Below are positions 7,976-16,084 of a stretch of 36,479 nucleotides of DNA, one piece after another; position 1 is the stretch's first letter, and every line of letters begins with the position of its first letter. The stretch comes from Novimethylophilus sp036504375 (GTDB lineage: Bacteria > Pseudomonadota > Gammaproteobacteria > Burkholderiales > Methylophilaceae), in NCBI RefSeq assembly GCF_036504375.1, contig NZ_DASXVH010000089.1, forward strand, positions 1 through 36,479, given 5' to 3'. The position numbers and the translations under genes are program-made. The notes under the pieces were generated by a model. It saw nothing but the letters and a program-made list of their open reading frames with translations, was not told the DNA's origin and did no database searches.

Positions 7976-9427
7976 TTAAAGATCTTTCAGCGCCCGATAA
8001 ATCGAAAGGTATTGTTTTGTGCTTGGCGTCCAGCTGAAGTCGCGTTTCATGCCGTTCTGCTGCAGTTGCAGCCAGGATTTCCGATCGCGGAACAGGGCGA
8101 TGGCGCGGCGTACGCAGGCCAGAAACTCGGCCTCGGTCGCCCGTTCGAACACGAAGCCGTTAGCGTGGCCGGATTTCAGCGAGTCGGCATCGGTATCTTG
8201 CACCGAATCGGCCAGTCCCCCGGTACGCCGCACGACTGGAGGGGTGCCGTACGCGAGGCCGTACATCTGGTTCAGCCCGCAAGGCTCGAAGCGTGAAGGC
8301 ATCAGGAAAATGTCCGAACTGGCCATGATCTGGTGGGATAGCGGCTCGCTGTAGCCGACAGTGACGCTGACCCGGCCCGGGTGCGCCTTGGTCAATTGGT
8401 TGAAACCGTACTCCAGCCCTGGATCCCCGCTTCCCAGCAAAGCCAGTTGGGCGCCTTCGTGTATCAGCGTGCTGGCGCAGCCGAGCAGCAGGTCCAGGCC
8501 TTTCTGGTTGGCCAGACGGCTGACTACAGCCAAGAGTGGGGTGTGCGAGTCTACGTCCAGGCCCAGGCGGTTTTGCAGGGCTTCCTTATTGGCGCCTTTT
8601 TCAGCCAGTCTGGTGTAGTCGTAATTGCAAATGAGGTGGGGGTCGACGGCAGGATTCCATTCGTCGGTATCGATACCGTTGAGGATGCCATGCAGATCGA
8701 CAGCGCGTGTTTTCAATAGCCCCTGCATGCCGCAGCCATATTCCTCGGTCTGGATTTCCTGGGCATAGGTCGGACTGACGGTGATGATCGCGTCCGAATA
8801 GTAAACACCGGCCTTGAGGAACGACATTTGGCCGTAGTACTCCAATCCTGCGATCTGGTAGCTTTGCGGCGGCAAGCCCAGCAGGCCGACCCATTCCGCG
8901 CCGAAATTGCCTTGATAAGCAAGATTGTGGATTCCCAGCACCGTTTTGGCGCGCGGAGCGCCAAAAAAGTGCAGGATGGCGGGGGTGAGGCCGGTTTGCC
9001 AATCATTGCAATGCACGATGTCTGGCATCCACTCCAGCGGACTGAAACCGGAGCTCAATACTGCAGCTACATGTGAAAGCACGCCGAAGCGCAGGGGATT
9101 GTCGATCCAGTCCTTGCCCAAGGGGTCTTGGTAAGGACCACCGTCGCGCTGATAAAGTGCGGCATGATCCAGTACGTAGACCGGCACGCCGGTGTCGGGC
9201 ATCTCACCTTGTAGCAAGGATACCGAACCCACTTGCGGGATGAAGTCGAGTTTGGCGACCGGGGCCACGTTTTTTACCTTGGCCAGTACTTGGGGGTAGC
9301 CGGGGATGAGAATGCGCGCATCTGCCTTTTGTCGACAAAGATTGGCGGGCAGTGAACCGGATACATCGGCAAGTCCGCCGGTTTTGATCAGTGGGAAGGC
9401 TTCTGAGGTGGCTACGAGGATGCGCAA
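7976..9427 (-). CDS. glgA: Glycogen synthase (GT5 family, ADP-glucose dependent)
   Basis: The 483-residue enzyme carries the GT5 ADP-glucose-binding motif KTGGLADV at residues 15-22, the HNDWQTGL segment, and the C-terminal EPCGLNQMYGLAYGT motif with the retaining-GT glutamate. It extends alpha-1,4-glucan chains from ADP-glucose. Its start is TTG; a GGAG Shine-Dalgarno six bases upstream supports it. No glgC or glgB lies in the window. It is divergent from gnd across about 130 bases. Confidence 0.95.
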   Translation of the reverse strand: MRILVATSEAFPLIKTGGLADVSGSLPANLCRQKADARILIPGYPQVLAKVKNVAPVAKLDFIPQVGSVSLLQGEMPDTGVPVYVLDHAALYQRDGGPYQDPLGKDWIDNPLRFGVLSHVAAVLSSGFSPLEWMPDIVHCNDWQTGLTPAILHFFGAPRAKTVLGIHNLAYQGNFGAEWVGLLGLPPQSYQIAGLEYYGQMSFLKAGVYYSDAIITVSPTYAQEIQTEEYGCGMQGLLKTRAVDLHGILNGIDTDEWNPAVDPHLICNYDYTRLAEKGANKEALQNRLGLDVDSHTPLLAVVSRLANQKGLDLLLGCASTLIHEGAQLALLGSGDPGLEYGFNQLTKAHPGRVSVTVGYSEPLSHQIMASSDIFLMPSRFEPCGLNQMYGLAYGTPPVVRRTGGLADSVQDTDADSLKSGHANGFVFERATEAEFLACVRRAIALFRDRKSWLQLQQNGMKRDFSWTPSTKQYLSIYRALKDL

Positions 9428-9554
9428 GGGAACTCCGTTTGTTGTTGTTCTGTATAATGCCGGCAGAACGTAAAAATACTATTCCGCGTTGATGATACCC
9501 GCTGCCAAGCTGGCGGTGCAAGACGATGCAGAGATGTACATAAGGAGCAAGGCG

Positions 9555-10460
9555 ATGAAAATCGGAATGGTGGGATTGGGCCGCATGGGCGGCAATATGG
9601 CGCGGCGGCTGCGTCGCGCGGGGATCGAGGTGGTGGGCTATAGCCAGGACGTCACCGCCACGCAGCAGATTGCCATGGAGGAGGGGATGGCGGCGGCCTC
9701 GTCATTGGTTGACGTGGTCGCCAGGCTGGATGCGCCGCGCACGATCTGGCTGATGCTGCCGGCAGGCGAGCCGACCCAGCAGGCCATCGAGCAGCTCAAG
9801 GGCATGCTGTCCTCGGGGGATGTGCTGATCGAAGGCGGCAATTCCAATTACAAGGATTCTCAGCATCGGGCTGCGGCTTTGAAGGCGGTCGGGGTAGATT
9901 ATCTGGATGTGGGAACTTCCGGCGGCATCTGGGGGCTGGAAAACGGCTATGCGCTGATGGTGGGCGGCGAGAAGTCGGCCGTGTCGCGCATCGAGCCCAT
10001 CCTCAAGGCGCTGGCACCGGACAAGGGCTGGTTGCATTGCGGGCCGAGCGGCTCCGGCCACTTCGTCAAGATGATACATAACGGCATTGAATACGGCATG
10101 ATGAAAGCCTATGCGGAGGGCTTCGCGCTGATGAAGGGCAAGGTCGAATTCGATATGGATCTGGCCGCCATCGCCGAAATGTGGCGGCACGGCAGTGTGG
10201 TGCGCAGCTGGCTGCTTGACCTCACCGCGACGTTCCTGGCAAAGGATCAGGAACTGAAGAGCATCGAGCCGTTGGTCGAGGATTCCGGCGAAGGCCGCTG
10301 GACGGTGCTGGAGTCGGTGGAACAGGGGGTGCCTTCCCCGGTGATGACCATGGCGTTGATGTCGCGCTTTGCCAGTCAGGGCAAGGGTGATTTTGGCAAC
10401 AAGATGCTGGCCATGATGCGTAAGGGCTTTGGCGGCCATTCAGTTAAGGTAGGAGAATAA
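9555..10460 (+). CDS. gnd: 6-phosphogluconate dehydrogenase, decarboxylating (short form)
   Basis: This is the short (301-residue) form of the enzyme. It has the Rossmann motif GLGRMGGN (7-14), the EGGNSNYKDS substrate segment, and the catalytic lysine K172 in HFVKMIHNGIEYG. It oxidises 6-phosphogluconate to ribulose 5-phosphate; whether it prefers NAD or NADP cannot be settled here. The ATG at 9555 was chosen because it has an AAGGAG Shine-Dalgarno and begins MKIGMVGLG, as in the family; an in-frame ATG at 9489 would add 22 non-family residues. It is six bases upstream of zwf, so the two are co-transcribed. Confidence 0.95.
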   Translation: MKIGMVGLGRMGGNMARRLRRAGIEVVGYSQDVTATQQIAMEEGMAAASSLVDVVARLDAPRTIWLMLPAGEPTQQAIEQLKGMLSSGDVLIEGGNSNYKDSQHRAAALKAVGVDYLDVGTSGGIWGLENGYALMVGGEKSAVSRIEPILKALAPDKGWLHCGPSGSGHFVKMIHNGIEYGMMKAYAEGFALMKGKVEFDMDLAAIAEMWRHGSVVRSWLLDLTATFLAKDQELKSIEPLVEDSGEGRWTVLESVEQGVPSPVMTMALMSRFASQGKGDFGNKMLAMMRKGFGGHSVKVGE

Positions 10461-10466
10461 ATTTAA

Positions 10467-11954
10467 ATGAGTAATCTCGAAATTATCCCGGGCCCATGTC
10501 ATTTTGTCATTTTCGGAGCCACCGGCAACCTGGCAACGATCAAGCTGCTGCCTTCGCTGTATAACCTGGAACTGGCGGGCCGTATTCCGGGCGATATGAG
10601 CATTCTGGCGCTGGGGCGGCAGGAGTACACCCAGGAAGCCTGGCTGGAGCATCTATCCAAGGTGCTGCACGACAAATTTGGCGACAAGGTGAACCCGGAG
10701 ATTGCGGCGCGCTTCGCCAAGCGCTTTTCCTATCTGTCCGGCGATCTCCGCCAAGCCGAGTTTTATCAGCGGCTGAAGGAAAAACTATCCGAGCCGAGAG
10801 AGGGCTCCTGCAGCAATATCGTGTTCTATCTTTCGATCATTCCGAAAGACTTCAACACGGTCATCAATTACCTCGACGAATACGGGTTCTCCAAGCCGCG
10901 CGGCCTGCACCGCATCGTGGTGGAAAAACCGTTCGGCACCGACCTGGAAACCGCCCAGCAACTCAACCGTTCGCTGCACAAGCACTTCGACGAAGAGCAG
11001 ATTTACCGCATCGACCACTACCTGGGCAAAGAAACCGTGCAGAATCTGCTGGTGTTCCGCTTTGCCAATACGCTGATCGAGCCGCTGTGGAACCGCAATT
11101 TCATCAACCACGTGCAGATCACCGTGGCCGAAGACCTCGGCATCGGCACGCGCGCCGACTACTATGACAAGGCCGGCGCGATGCGCGACATGCTGCAGAA
11201 CCACCTGATGCAATTGCTGACAGTGGTGGCGATGGAACCGCCGCCGTCGCTGGAAGCCGATGCGGTGCGCGACGAGAAGGTGAAAGTGCTCAAATCGATC
11301 CGTCCCATCCCCAAGAGTTCGGTCAATGCCTACGCGTTCCGCGCGCAATATTCTCCCGGCACCATCAAGGGACAGCAGGTACCCGGCTATATGGAAGAGC
11401 AGGGCGTCGAGAAAAACTCCGTCACCGAGACTTTCGTTGCCGCCAAGTTCTACATCGATAACTGGCGCTGGCGCGGCGTGCCGTTCTATTTGCGCACCGG
11501 CAAGCGCATGGCAAAAACGCAATCGACGATCTCCATCCGCTTCCGCCATCCGCCGCAGCAGCTGTTCCACGACACGCCGCTGGAGCAGATTGAGCCGAAC
11601 TGGATTCTGCTGTCGCTGCAGCCCTCCGAGTCGATGAACATGGAGCTGCATGTCAAGGCGCCCGGACTGGGCATGGATACCCGCGTGACGCAGCTGAATG
11701 CCTCCTACCGCAGCCCGGACGAAATGCCGCTGGAGGCTTACGAAGCGCTGATCCTGGATGTCATCGAGGGCGACAAGACCTTGTTCATCCGCTTCGACGA
11801 AGTGGAATGGGCATGGCGCGTGGTTGATCCCATACTCAAGCACTGGTCGCAGGAGCGCGATTTCATTCATACCTATCCCGCGGGCAGTTGGGGCTTGCAT
11901 GAGTCCAGCCGGCTGTTCGACTGCGAAGACCAGGAATGGCGCAACGGAGTATAG
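10467..11954 (+). CDS. zwf: Glucose-6-phosphate 1-dehydrogenase
   Basis: The 495-residue enzyme is of standard length. FGATGNLA near the N-terminus is the dinucleotide-binding motif, here with an Asn where many family members have Asp (GASGDLA). RIDHYLGKE (181-189) is the active-site signature with the catalytic histidine and substrate lysine. It makes 6-phosphogluconolactone, the entry to the oxidative pentose phosphate pathway. Together with upstream gnd it forms a two-step NAD(P)H-producing unit; the lactonase gene is not in view. Confidence 0.97.
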   Translation: MSNLEIIPGPCHFVIFGATGNLATIKLLPSLYNLELAGRIPGDMSILALGRQEYTQEAWLEHLSKVLHDKFGDKVNPEIAARFAKRFSYLSGDLRQAEFYQRLKEKLSEPREGSCSNIVFYLSIIPKDFNTVINYLDEYGFSKPRGLHRIVVEKPFGTDLETAQQLNRSLHKHFDEEQIYRIDHYLGKETVQNLLVFRFANTLIEPLWNRNFINHVQITVAEDLGIGTRADYYDKAGAMRDMLQNHLMQLLTVVAMEPPPSLEADAVRDEKVKVLKSIRPIPKSSVNAYAFRAQYSPGTIKGQQVPGYMEEQGVEKNSVTETFVAAKFYIDNWRWRGVPFYLRTGKRMAKTQSTISIRFRHPPQQLFHDTPLEQIEPNWILLSLQPSESMNMELHVKAPGLGMDTRVTQLNASYRSPDEMPLEAYEALILDVIEGDKTLFIRFDEVEWAWRVVDPILKHWSQERDFIHTYPAGSWGLHESSRLFDCEDQEWRNGV

Positions 11955-11963
11955 GAATGCCTC

Positions 11964-12347
11964 TTGGGGCTTAACGCGCTCTTTGCGATAGGCCTGGGCG
12001 CCGCCGGCGGCGCCTGGCTGCGCTGGGCGTTGGGCTTGCTGCTCAACCCGCTGCTGCCCACGCTGCCGCTCGGCACGCTGGCGGCGAACCTCGTCGGCGG
12101 TTATCTGATGGGGATTGCGATGGGCATCCTTACTCACTACGCCAGTTTGCCGGCGGAAGCGCGCCTGTTCATCACCACCGGCTTTCTCGGCGGGCTGACC
12201 ACGTTTTCCACGTTCTCGGCCGAAGCGGTGACGCTACTGTCACGTCACCAATACGGCTGGGCGACGGCGCATATTTCAGCGCATCTGCTGGGCTCGCTGG
12301 CAATGACCATGCTGGGCATCTTCACCATCAACATGATCAAGGGGTGA
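11964..12347 (+). CDS. crcB: Fluoride channel CrcB/Fluc
   Basis: The 127-residue protein has four hydrophobic segments. It carries the conserved Asn in ANLVGGYLMG (N42) and the GGLTTFSTF signature (76-84), whose Phe and Ser/Thr residues line the fluoride pore. The family forms dual-topology dimers that let toxic fluoride leave the cell. The start is TTG, seven bases after AGGA. An ATG at 11957 is in another frame and stops after five codons. No fluoride riboswitch was seen; the gene follows zwf by nine bases. Confidence 0.92.
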   Translation: MGLNALFAIGLGAAGGAWLRWALGLLLNPLLPTLPLGTLAANLVGGYLMGIAMGILTHYASLPAEARLFITTGFLGGLTTFSTFSAEAVTLLSRHQYGWATAHISAHLLGSLAMTMLGIFTINMIKG

Positions 12348-12664
12348 CCGTCATGCAAGGCATCTATCTCAAGCTGTTCATGCCGCAAACCACCAAGCAC
12401 CATGGCAAGCTGTTGTACGAATGGATACTGGAAGAGGCGCACAAGCTCGGCATCAGCGGCGGATCGGCCTTCCGTGCCATCGCCGGCTACGGCAGGCACG
12501 GCCGCATGCACGAGGAGCACTTTTTCGAACTGGCGGATGAGCTGCCGGTCGCCGTCGAATTCGCGACCGGCGAGGCGGAAGTGCAGAAACTGCTGGCTTT
12601 GCTCGCGGCAGAAAAAGTGTCGGTGTTTTACTTGCGGCACGCGGTGGAATTCGGCACGACTTGA
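12344..12664 (+). CDS. DUF190 family protein
   Basis: The 106-residue soluble protein matches the DUF190 pattern: it begins YLKLFMPQT, has the HGKLLYEWIL helix, and has GGSAFRAIAGYGRHG in the middle. Members are often next to crcB, so a role in fluoride tolerance is likely, but the biochemical function is unknown. The fold is probably PII-like. A GTG at 12344 overlaps the crcB stop by four bases; the ATG at 12353 is an equally likely start and would remove three residues. Confidence 0.85.
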   Translation: MTVMQGIYLKLFMPQTTKHHGKLLYEWILEEAHKLGISGGSAFRAIAGYGRHGRMHEEHFFELADELPVAVEFATGEAEVQKLLALLAAEKVSVFYLRHAVEFGTT

Positions 12665-13668
12665 GTTCCGCAGCACCCAATAACGCGCCGTTTTCCGAAC
12701 TGACTCCCGACTTCGTGCTGGACGCCCTCGATAGCGTGGGCTTGCGCGGCGACGGCCGCCTGCTTGCGCTCAACAGTTACGAAAATCGCGTTTATCAGGT
12801 GGGCATGGATGAAGGCCCGCCGCTGGTGGTGAAGTTCTATCGGCCGGCGCGCTGGACGGATGACGCCATCCTGGAAGAGCACGATTTTGTGCGCCAGCTC
12901 GCCGAACAGGAAGTGCCGGTGGTGCCGGCATTGCGGCTAGCCGGCCATACCCTGCATCATTATCGCGATTTCCGCTTTGCGGTATTTGCCAGGCAGGGTG
13001 GCCGCGCGCCGGAACTGGATGACCCGGAGACGCTGGAGTGGATGGGGCGTTTCATCGGCCGTATCCATGCGGTAGGCGCATTAAAGCCGTTTGCCCTGCG
13101 CCCGCTGCTCGATATCGCCAGTTTCGGTGAGGAGCCCAGCGAATATCTGCTGTCGCACGGGTTTATTCCGCTTGAGCTGGAACAGGTTTATCGCGGCGTG
13201 GTGGCGCAGGCGCTGGATGGCGTGCGCCGCTGTTTCGAGCGTGCCGGGCCAATACGGATGCTGCGTCTGCACGGCGATTGCCATGCGGGAAACGTGCTGT
13301 GGACGGAGCAGGAAGCGAGCCGCGGCCCGCATTTCGTCGATTTCGACGACAGCCGCATGGGACCGGCGGTGCAGGATCTGTGGATGCTGCTGTCGGGCGA
13401 ACGCGCCGACATGACGCGGCAACTGTCCGACTTGCTGGAAGGCTATGAGTGTTTCCATGAATTCGACCCGCGCGAGCTCAACCTGATCGAGGCGCTGCGT
13501 ACGCTGCGCTTGATCCATTATGCGGCCTGGCTGGCGCGGCGCTGGGACGATCCGGCTTTTCCGGCGGCATTTCCCTGGTTCAACACGCAGCGTTACTGGC
13601 AGGATCGCATTCTTGAACTGCGCGAGCAGATCGCCTTGATGGACGAGGCGCCCTTGGCACGCTGGTGA
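12661..13668 (+). CDS. srkA: Stress response kinase A (YihE/RdoA-like protein kinase)
   Basis: The 335-residue protein has an aminoglycoside-phosphotransferase/protein-kinase fold. The catalytic loop is HGDCHAGN (204-211, catalytic D206 and N211), and the metal-binding loop is DFDDS (227-231). Early SYENRVYQVG and VVKFYRP match the ATP-binding lobe with its lysine. In E. coli SrkA is a Ser/Thr kinase that limits stress-induced death. The start TTG overlaps the stop of the DUF190 gene as TTGA, so it is translationally coupled. Its stop directly abuts the stop of the convergent SPOR gene. Confidence 0.92.
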   Translation: MSSAAPNNAPFSELTPDFVLDALDSVGLRGDGRLLALNSYENRVYQVGMDEGPPLVVKFYRPARWTDDAILEEHDFVRQLAEQEVPVVPALRLAGHTLHHYRDFRFAVFARQGGRAPELDDPETLEWMGRFIGRIHAVGALKPFALRPLLDIASFGEEPSEYLLSHGFIPLELEQVYRGVVAQALDGVRRCFERAGPIRMLRLHGDCHAGNVLWTEQEASRGPHFVDFDDSRMGPAVQDLWMLLSGERADMTRQLSDLLEGYECFHEFDPRELNLIEALRTLRLIHYAAWLARRWDDPAFPAAFPWFNTQRYWQDRILELREQIALMDEAPLARW

Positions 13669-14391
13669 TCATTTCATCGGTAAAATCACCGCACCCATCC
13701 CCAGTGCCTTGAGTTTTTCCTGCGCTGCATCGGCTTCCGCCTTGGTATTGAACGGGCCAACCTGCAGCTTGGTCTCAGTATGCGACGGAATGCCGTGTTC
13801 CGCCAGCTTGGCCTGCAGCTGCCTGGCATTTTCCATGTCGGTGAAAACGCCTACCTGAACCATGAATGCCTTGGGCGCTGGCTCTGCCTTGACCGATGTG
13901 GCCGCTGGCTTCCCGGTGAGCGGTTTTTCGGCGGTAACGGGTTGGGCTGGGGCCGTAGCGGGTTTTGCCGCCGCTGCAGCAGCAACGGTTTTTTCCGGCG
14001 GTTTTGTCGGCGATGCGGTTACGGCGTGCGGCGTGGCGGGTGAAGCCGAGCGCCGCGGCTCCGGCGGCAACTGGTTTACGACCGGGGCCGGTGGCGGGGG
14101 GGGCGGCGGTTCGGCGGGGGTTTCGGGTGCGGGTGGAAGCGGCGGCTCCTGCTGCGCGCTATTGATTTGCACCGGTGTTTCCGGTGCCGGCATGGCCGGT
14201 TTGCTTTCCCCGCTGGAAACGCTTTCCTGTTTTTGGGATTGCGGTTCTTCGATTTGACTTCCCGGCTTGTGCCTGCTCAGCAATGCCAGCCCGCCGATCG
14301 CCACCGCCAGCAGCACTACCGCTACGCCAATTCGAGTCTTGGCGCGGCGCGAGGCGTGGTTCGGGTCTTCGAGGACAGGAGGAGAAGCCAT
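13669..14391 (-). CDS. SPOR domain-containing membrane protein
   Basis: The 240-residue protein has a short cytoplasmic N-terminus, one transmembrane segment (about 21-38), a long Pro/Ala-rich periplasmic linker (about 45-165) and a C-terminal SPOR domain (about 170-238: FMVQVGVFTDMENARQL and VGPFNTKAEADAAQEKL). SPOR domains bind peptidoglycan stripped of stem peptides at division septa. The layout resembles DedD/FtsN-like proteins. The gene stands alone between convergent srkA and divergent rpsF. Confidence 0.9.
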   Translation of the reverse strand: MASPPVLEDPNHASRRAKTRIGVAVVLLAVAIGGLALLSRHKPGSQIEEPQSQKQESVSSGESKPAMPAPETPVQINSAQQEPPLPPAPETPAEPPPPPPPAPVVNQLPPEPRRSASPATPHAVTASPTKPPEKTVAAAAAAKPATAPAQPVTAEKPLTGKPAATSVKAEPAPKAFMVQVGVFTDMENARQLQAKLAEHGIPSHTETKLQVGPFNTKAEADAAQEKLKALGMGAVILPMK

Positions 14392-14461
14392 AATTTTCTC
14401 AGGTAAATGTTTTGTGGCATCTTAAACCATTTATGCAAAAGCATGGGAAGTGCGAAAGCAT

Positions 14462-14490
14462 TTGATTAGAAAACGTCTTTTGCGTATAAT
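14462..14490 (+). promoter_or_regulatory. Sigma70-type promoter of the rpsF operon
   Basis: TTGATT and a consensus TATAAT are separated by 17 bases. The -10 box ends 113 bases before the rpsF start, which leaves a leader of about 105 bases. Such a leader could hold an S6:S18-binding control element, but I could not assign one. Confidence 0.75.
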
Positions 14491-14603
14491 CCGCGGCTTT
14501 CGGTTTCGGCGTGATCCGAAGGTCAGCCCGCACCGAACTTTAGCTGTTTAACCTTGCTTCACCGTTATCGCATGCGGGAGGCTACAACCCACAAGGAGAC
14601 TCT

Positions 14604-14987
14604 ATGCGACATTACGAAATCGTATTTATCGTCCATCCGGACCAGAGCGAGCAGGTGCCCGCGATGATCGAGCGCTATCGCACGCAGATCACCGCAGGCG
14701 GCGGCGCAATCCACCGTCTTGAAGACTGGGGCCGCCGTCAGCTGGCTTATCCGATCCAGAAAATCCACAAAGCGCACTATCTGCTGATGAATATCGAGTG
14801 CAACCAGGAAACCCTGGACGAACTCGAGCACGGTTTCAAGTTCAACGATGCCGTGCTGCGCCATCTGACCATCGTCATGAAAGAAGCGGTTGCCACTCCT
14901 TCGGTGATGATGAAGGAAGAAAAGGCCAAGACCATTATAGGCACCAAGCCGGCAGAAGCTCCTGCTGCAGAGGCTGCCGCGGCTTAA
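14604..14987 (+). CDS. rpsF: 30S ribosomal protein S6
   Basis: The 127-residue protein has the standard MRHYEIVFIVHPDQSEQV start, the DWGRRQLAYPIQK middle part and an alanine-rich C-terminal tail. S6 pairs with S18 in the platform of the small subunit. A good AAGGAG Shine-Dalgarno precedes the ATG. It heads the rpsF-priB-rpsR-rplI operon. Confidence 0.98.
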   Translation: MRHYEIVFIVHPDQSEQVPAMIERYRTQITAGGGAIHRLEDWGRRQLAYPIQKIHKAHYLLMNIECNQETLDELEHGFKFNDAVLRHLTIVMKEAVATPSVMMKEEKAKTIIGTKPAEAPAAEAAAA

Positions 14988-15284
14988 GTGAGTTGCAACC
15001 GGCTGGAGCTTTCCGGCGAGATCGTTACGCTGGAAGTGCTGCGCCATACCCCTGCGGGAATTCCGGTTCTGGCCTTTACCGTCAAGCATGCTTCGATACA
15101 GAACGATGCGGGCATGAAGCGGCAGGCCGAATGCGAGGTTCCCGTGATGGCGATGGCGGAGCTGGCGAAAAAGGCGGCGGGTTTGAAGATCGGCGACAAG
15201 GTCAAGGTCGCCGGATTTCTCGCCCGCAAGAGCCTGAGGAACGACCGGCTGGTGCTGCATCTCGATGAACTCGAAACTGAATAG
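14988..15284 (+). CDS. priB: Primosomal replication protein N
   Basis: The 98-residue OB-fold protein has NRLELSGEIV, the central HASIQNDAG and KVAGFLARKS segments, as in PriB. PriB binds single-stranded DNA with PriA at collapsed replication forks. Its place between rpsF and rpsR is classic for beta- and gammaproteobacteria. It starts with GTG immediately after the rpsF TAA. Confidence 0.93.
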   Translation: MSCNRLELSGEIVTLEVLRHTPAGIPVLAFTVKHASIQNDAGMKRQAECEVPVMAMAELAKKAAGLKIGDKVKVAGFLARKSLRNDRLVLHLDELETE

Positions 15285-15307
15285 TATTTAAAGAAAGGCG
15301 AATTACC

Positions 15308-15535
15308 ATGTCACGCGATATGTTCAAACGCAAGCGTTACTGCCGTTTCTCGGCCGATGCCGTGAAGGAAGTGGATTACAAGGATGTGGACGTGCTGAAG
15401 GACTTCATCACCGAAAACGGCAAGATCATCCCGGCCCGTATCACCGGCACCAAGGCGCGCTACCAGCGTCAGCTTTCCACCGCGGTCAAGCGCGCCCGTT
15501 TCCTGGCGCTGCTGCCCTACACTGACAAGCACTAA
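15308..15535 (+). CDS. rpsR: 30S ribosomal protein S18
   Basis: The 75-residue protein has KRKRYCRFSAD, the DYKDVDVLKDFI segment and the conserved RITGTKARYQRQLSTAVKRARFL C-terminal part that binds 16S rRNA. It has AAGGCG upstream as a Shine-Dalgarno and pairs with S6 in the 30S platform. Confidence 0.98.
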   Translation: MSRDMFKRKRYCRFSADAVKEVDYKDVDVLKDFITENGKIIPARITGTKARYQRQLSTAVKRARFLALLPYTDKH

Positions 15536-15547
15536 GAGGAGCGCACG

Positions 15548-15997
15548 ATGCAAATTATTCTTCTGGAAAAAGTCGTCAACCTCGGTCAACTGGGCGATGT
15601 CGTCAAGGTCAAGGACGGTTACGGCCGTAATTACCTGATCCCGCAGGGCAAGGCCAAGCGCGCTACTACGGCTAACATCGCCGAATTCGCCTCCAAGCGC
15701 GTCGAACTGGAAAAGAAGCAGGCCGAAATTCTGGTCAGCGCCCAGGCGCGCGGCGAGAAGCTGGCCGGGTTCATGCTGCAGATCTCGCAAAAGGCCGGCG
15801 TGGACGGCCGTTTGTTCGGCTCCGTCACCAACGGCGACATCGCCGATGCGCTCAAGGCCCAAGGTCATGACGTGACCAAGGCGGAGATCCGCATGCCGAA
15901 CGGCCATATCAAGGCCATCGGCGACCATGTGGTCAGCGTTGCGCTGCATCACGACGTGGTGGTGGATATCACCGTGTCGGTGCTGGGCGAGCACTAA
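15548..15997 (+). CDS. rplI: 50S ribosomal protein L9
   Basis: The 149-residue protein has the N-terminal MQIILLEKVVNLGQLGD and GYGRNYLIPQGKA rRNA-binding domain, the long central helix and a C-terminal domain with GRLFGSVTNGDIADAL. AGGAGCG precedes the ATG. It is the last gene of the operon and is followed by a terminator. Confidence 0.98.
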   Translation: MQIILLEKVVNLGQLGDVVKVKDGYGRNYLIPQGKAKRATTANIAEFASKRVELEKKQAEILVSAQARGEKLAGFMLQISQKAGVDGRLFGSVTNGDIADALKAQGHDVTKAEIRMPNGHIKAIGDHVVSVALHHDVVVDITVSVLGEH

Positions 15998-16026
15998 GAG
16001 CAAGGCATTCCGGCGCAAAATCCGGC

Positions 16027-16060
16027 AAAAAGGGCCGCATTATGCAGCCCTTTTTGTTTT
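16027..16060 (+). terminator. Two-way intrinsic terminator between rplI and the radical SAM gene
   Basis: AAAAAGGGC (16027-16035) pairs with GCCCTTTTT (16047-16055), and GCA/TGC extends the stem inside. T runs lie on the 3' side of both strands (TTTTTGTTTTT on plus, TTTTTGCC on minus), so it can serve both the rpsF operon and the convergent cbpB-like gene. Confidence 0.85.
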
Positions 16061-16084
16061 TATCGGCCAGCGTTCAGGATATGC

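Noticed and set aside
11957..11974. ATG-initiated five-codon frame before crcB
   Set aside because: Too short to be a supported gene; it could be a chance ATG. The crcB TTG is in another frame.
10785..12137. 450-codon open frame antisense to zwf and crcB
   Set aside because: Shadow of zwf, which has full family motifs; the antisense product is rich in His, Arg and Gln, as expected from codon bias.
14098..14150. G-rich tract in the SPOR gene as a regulatory element
   Set aside because: It is the complement of codons for the proline-rich linker of the SPOR protein, so coding explains it.
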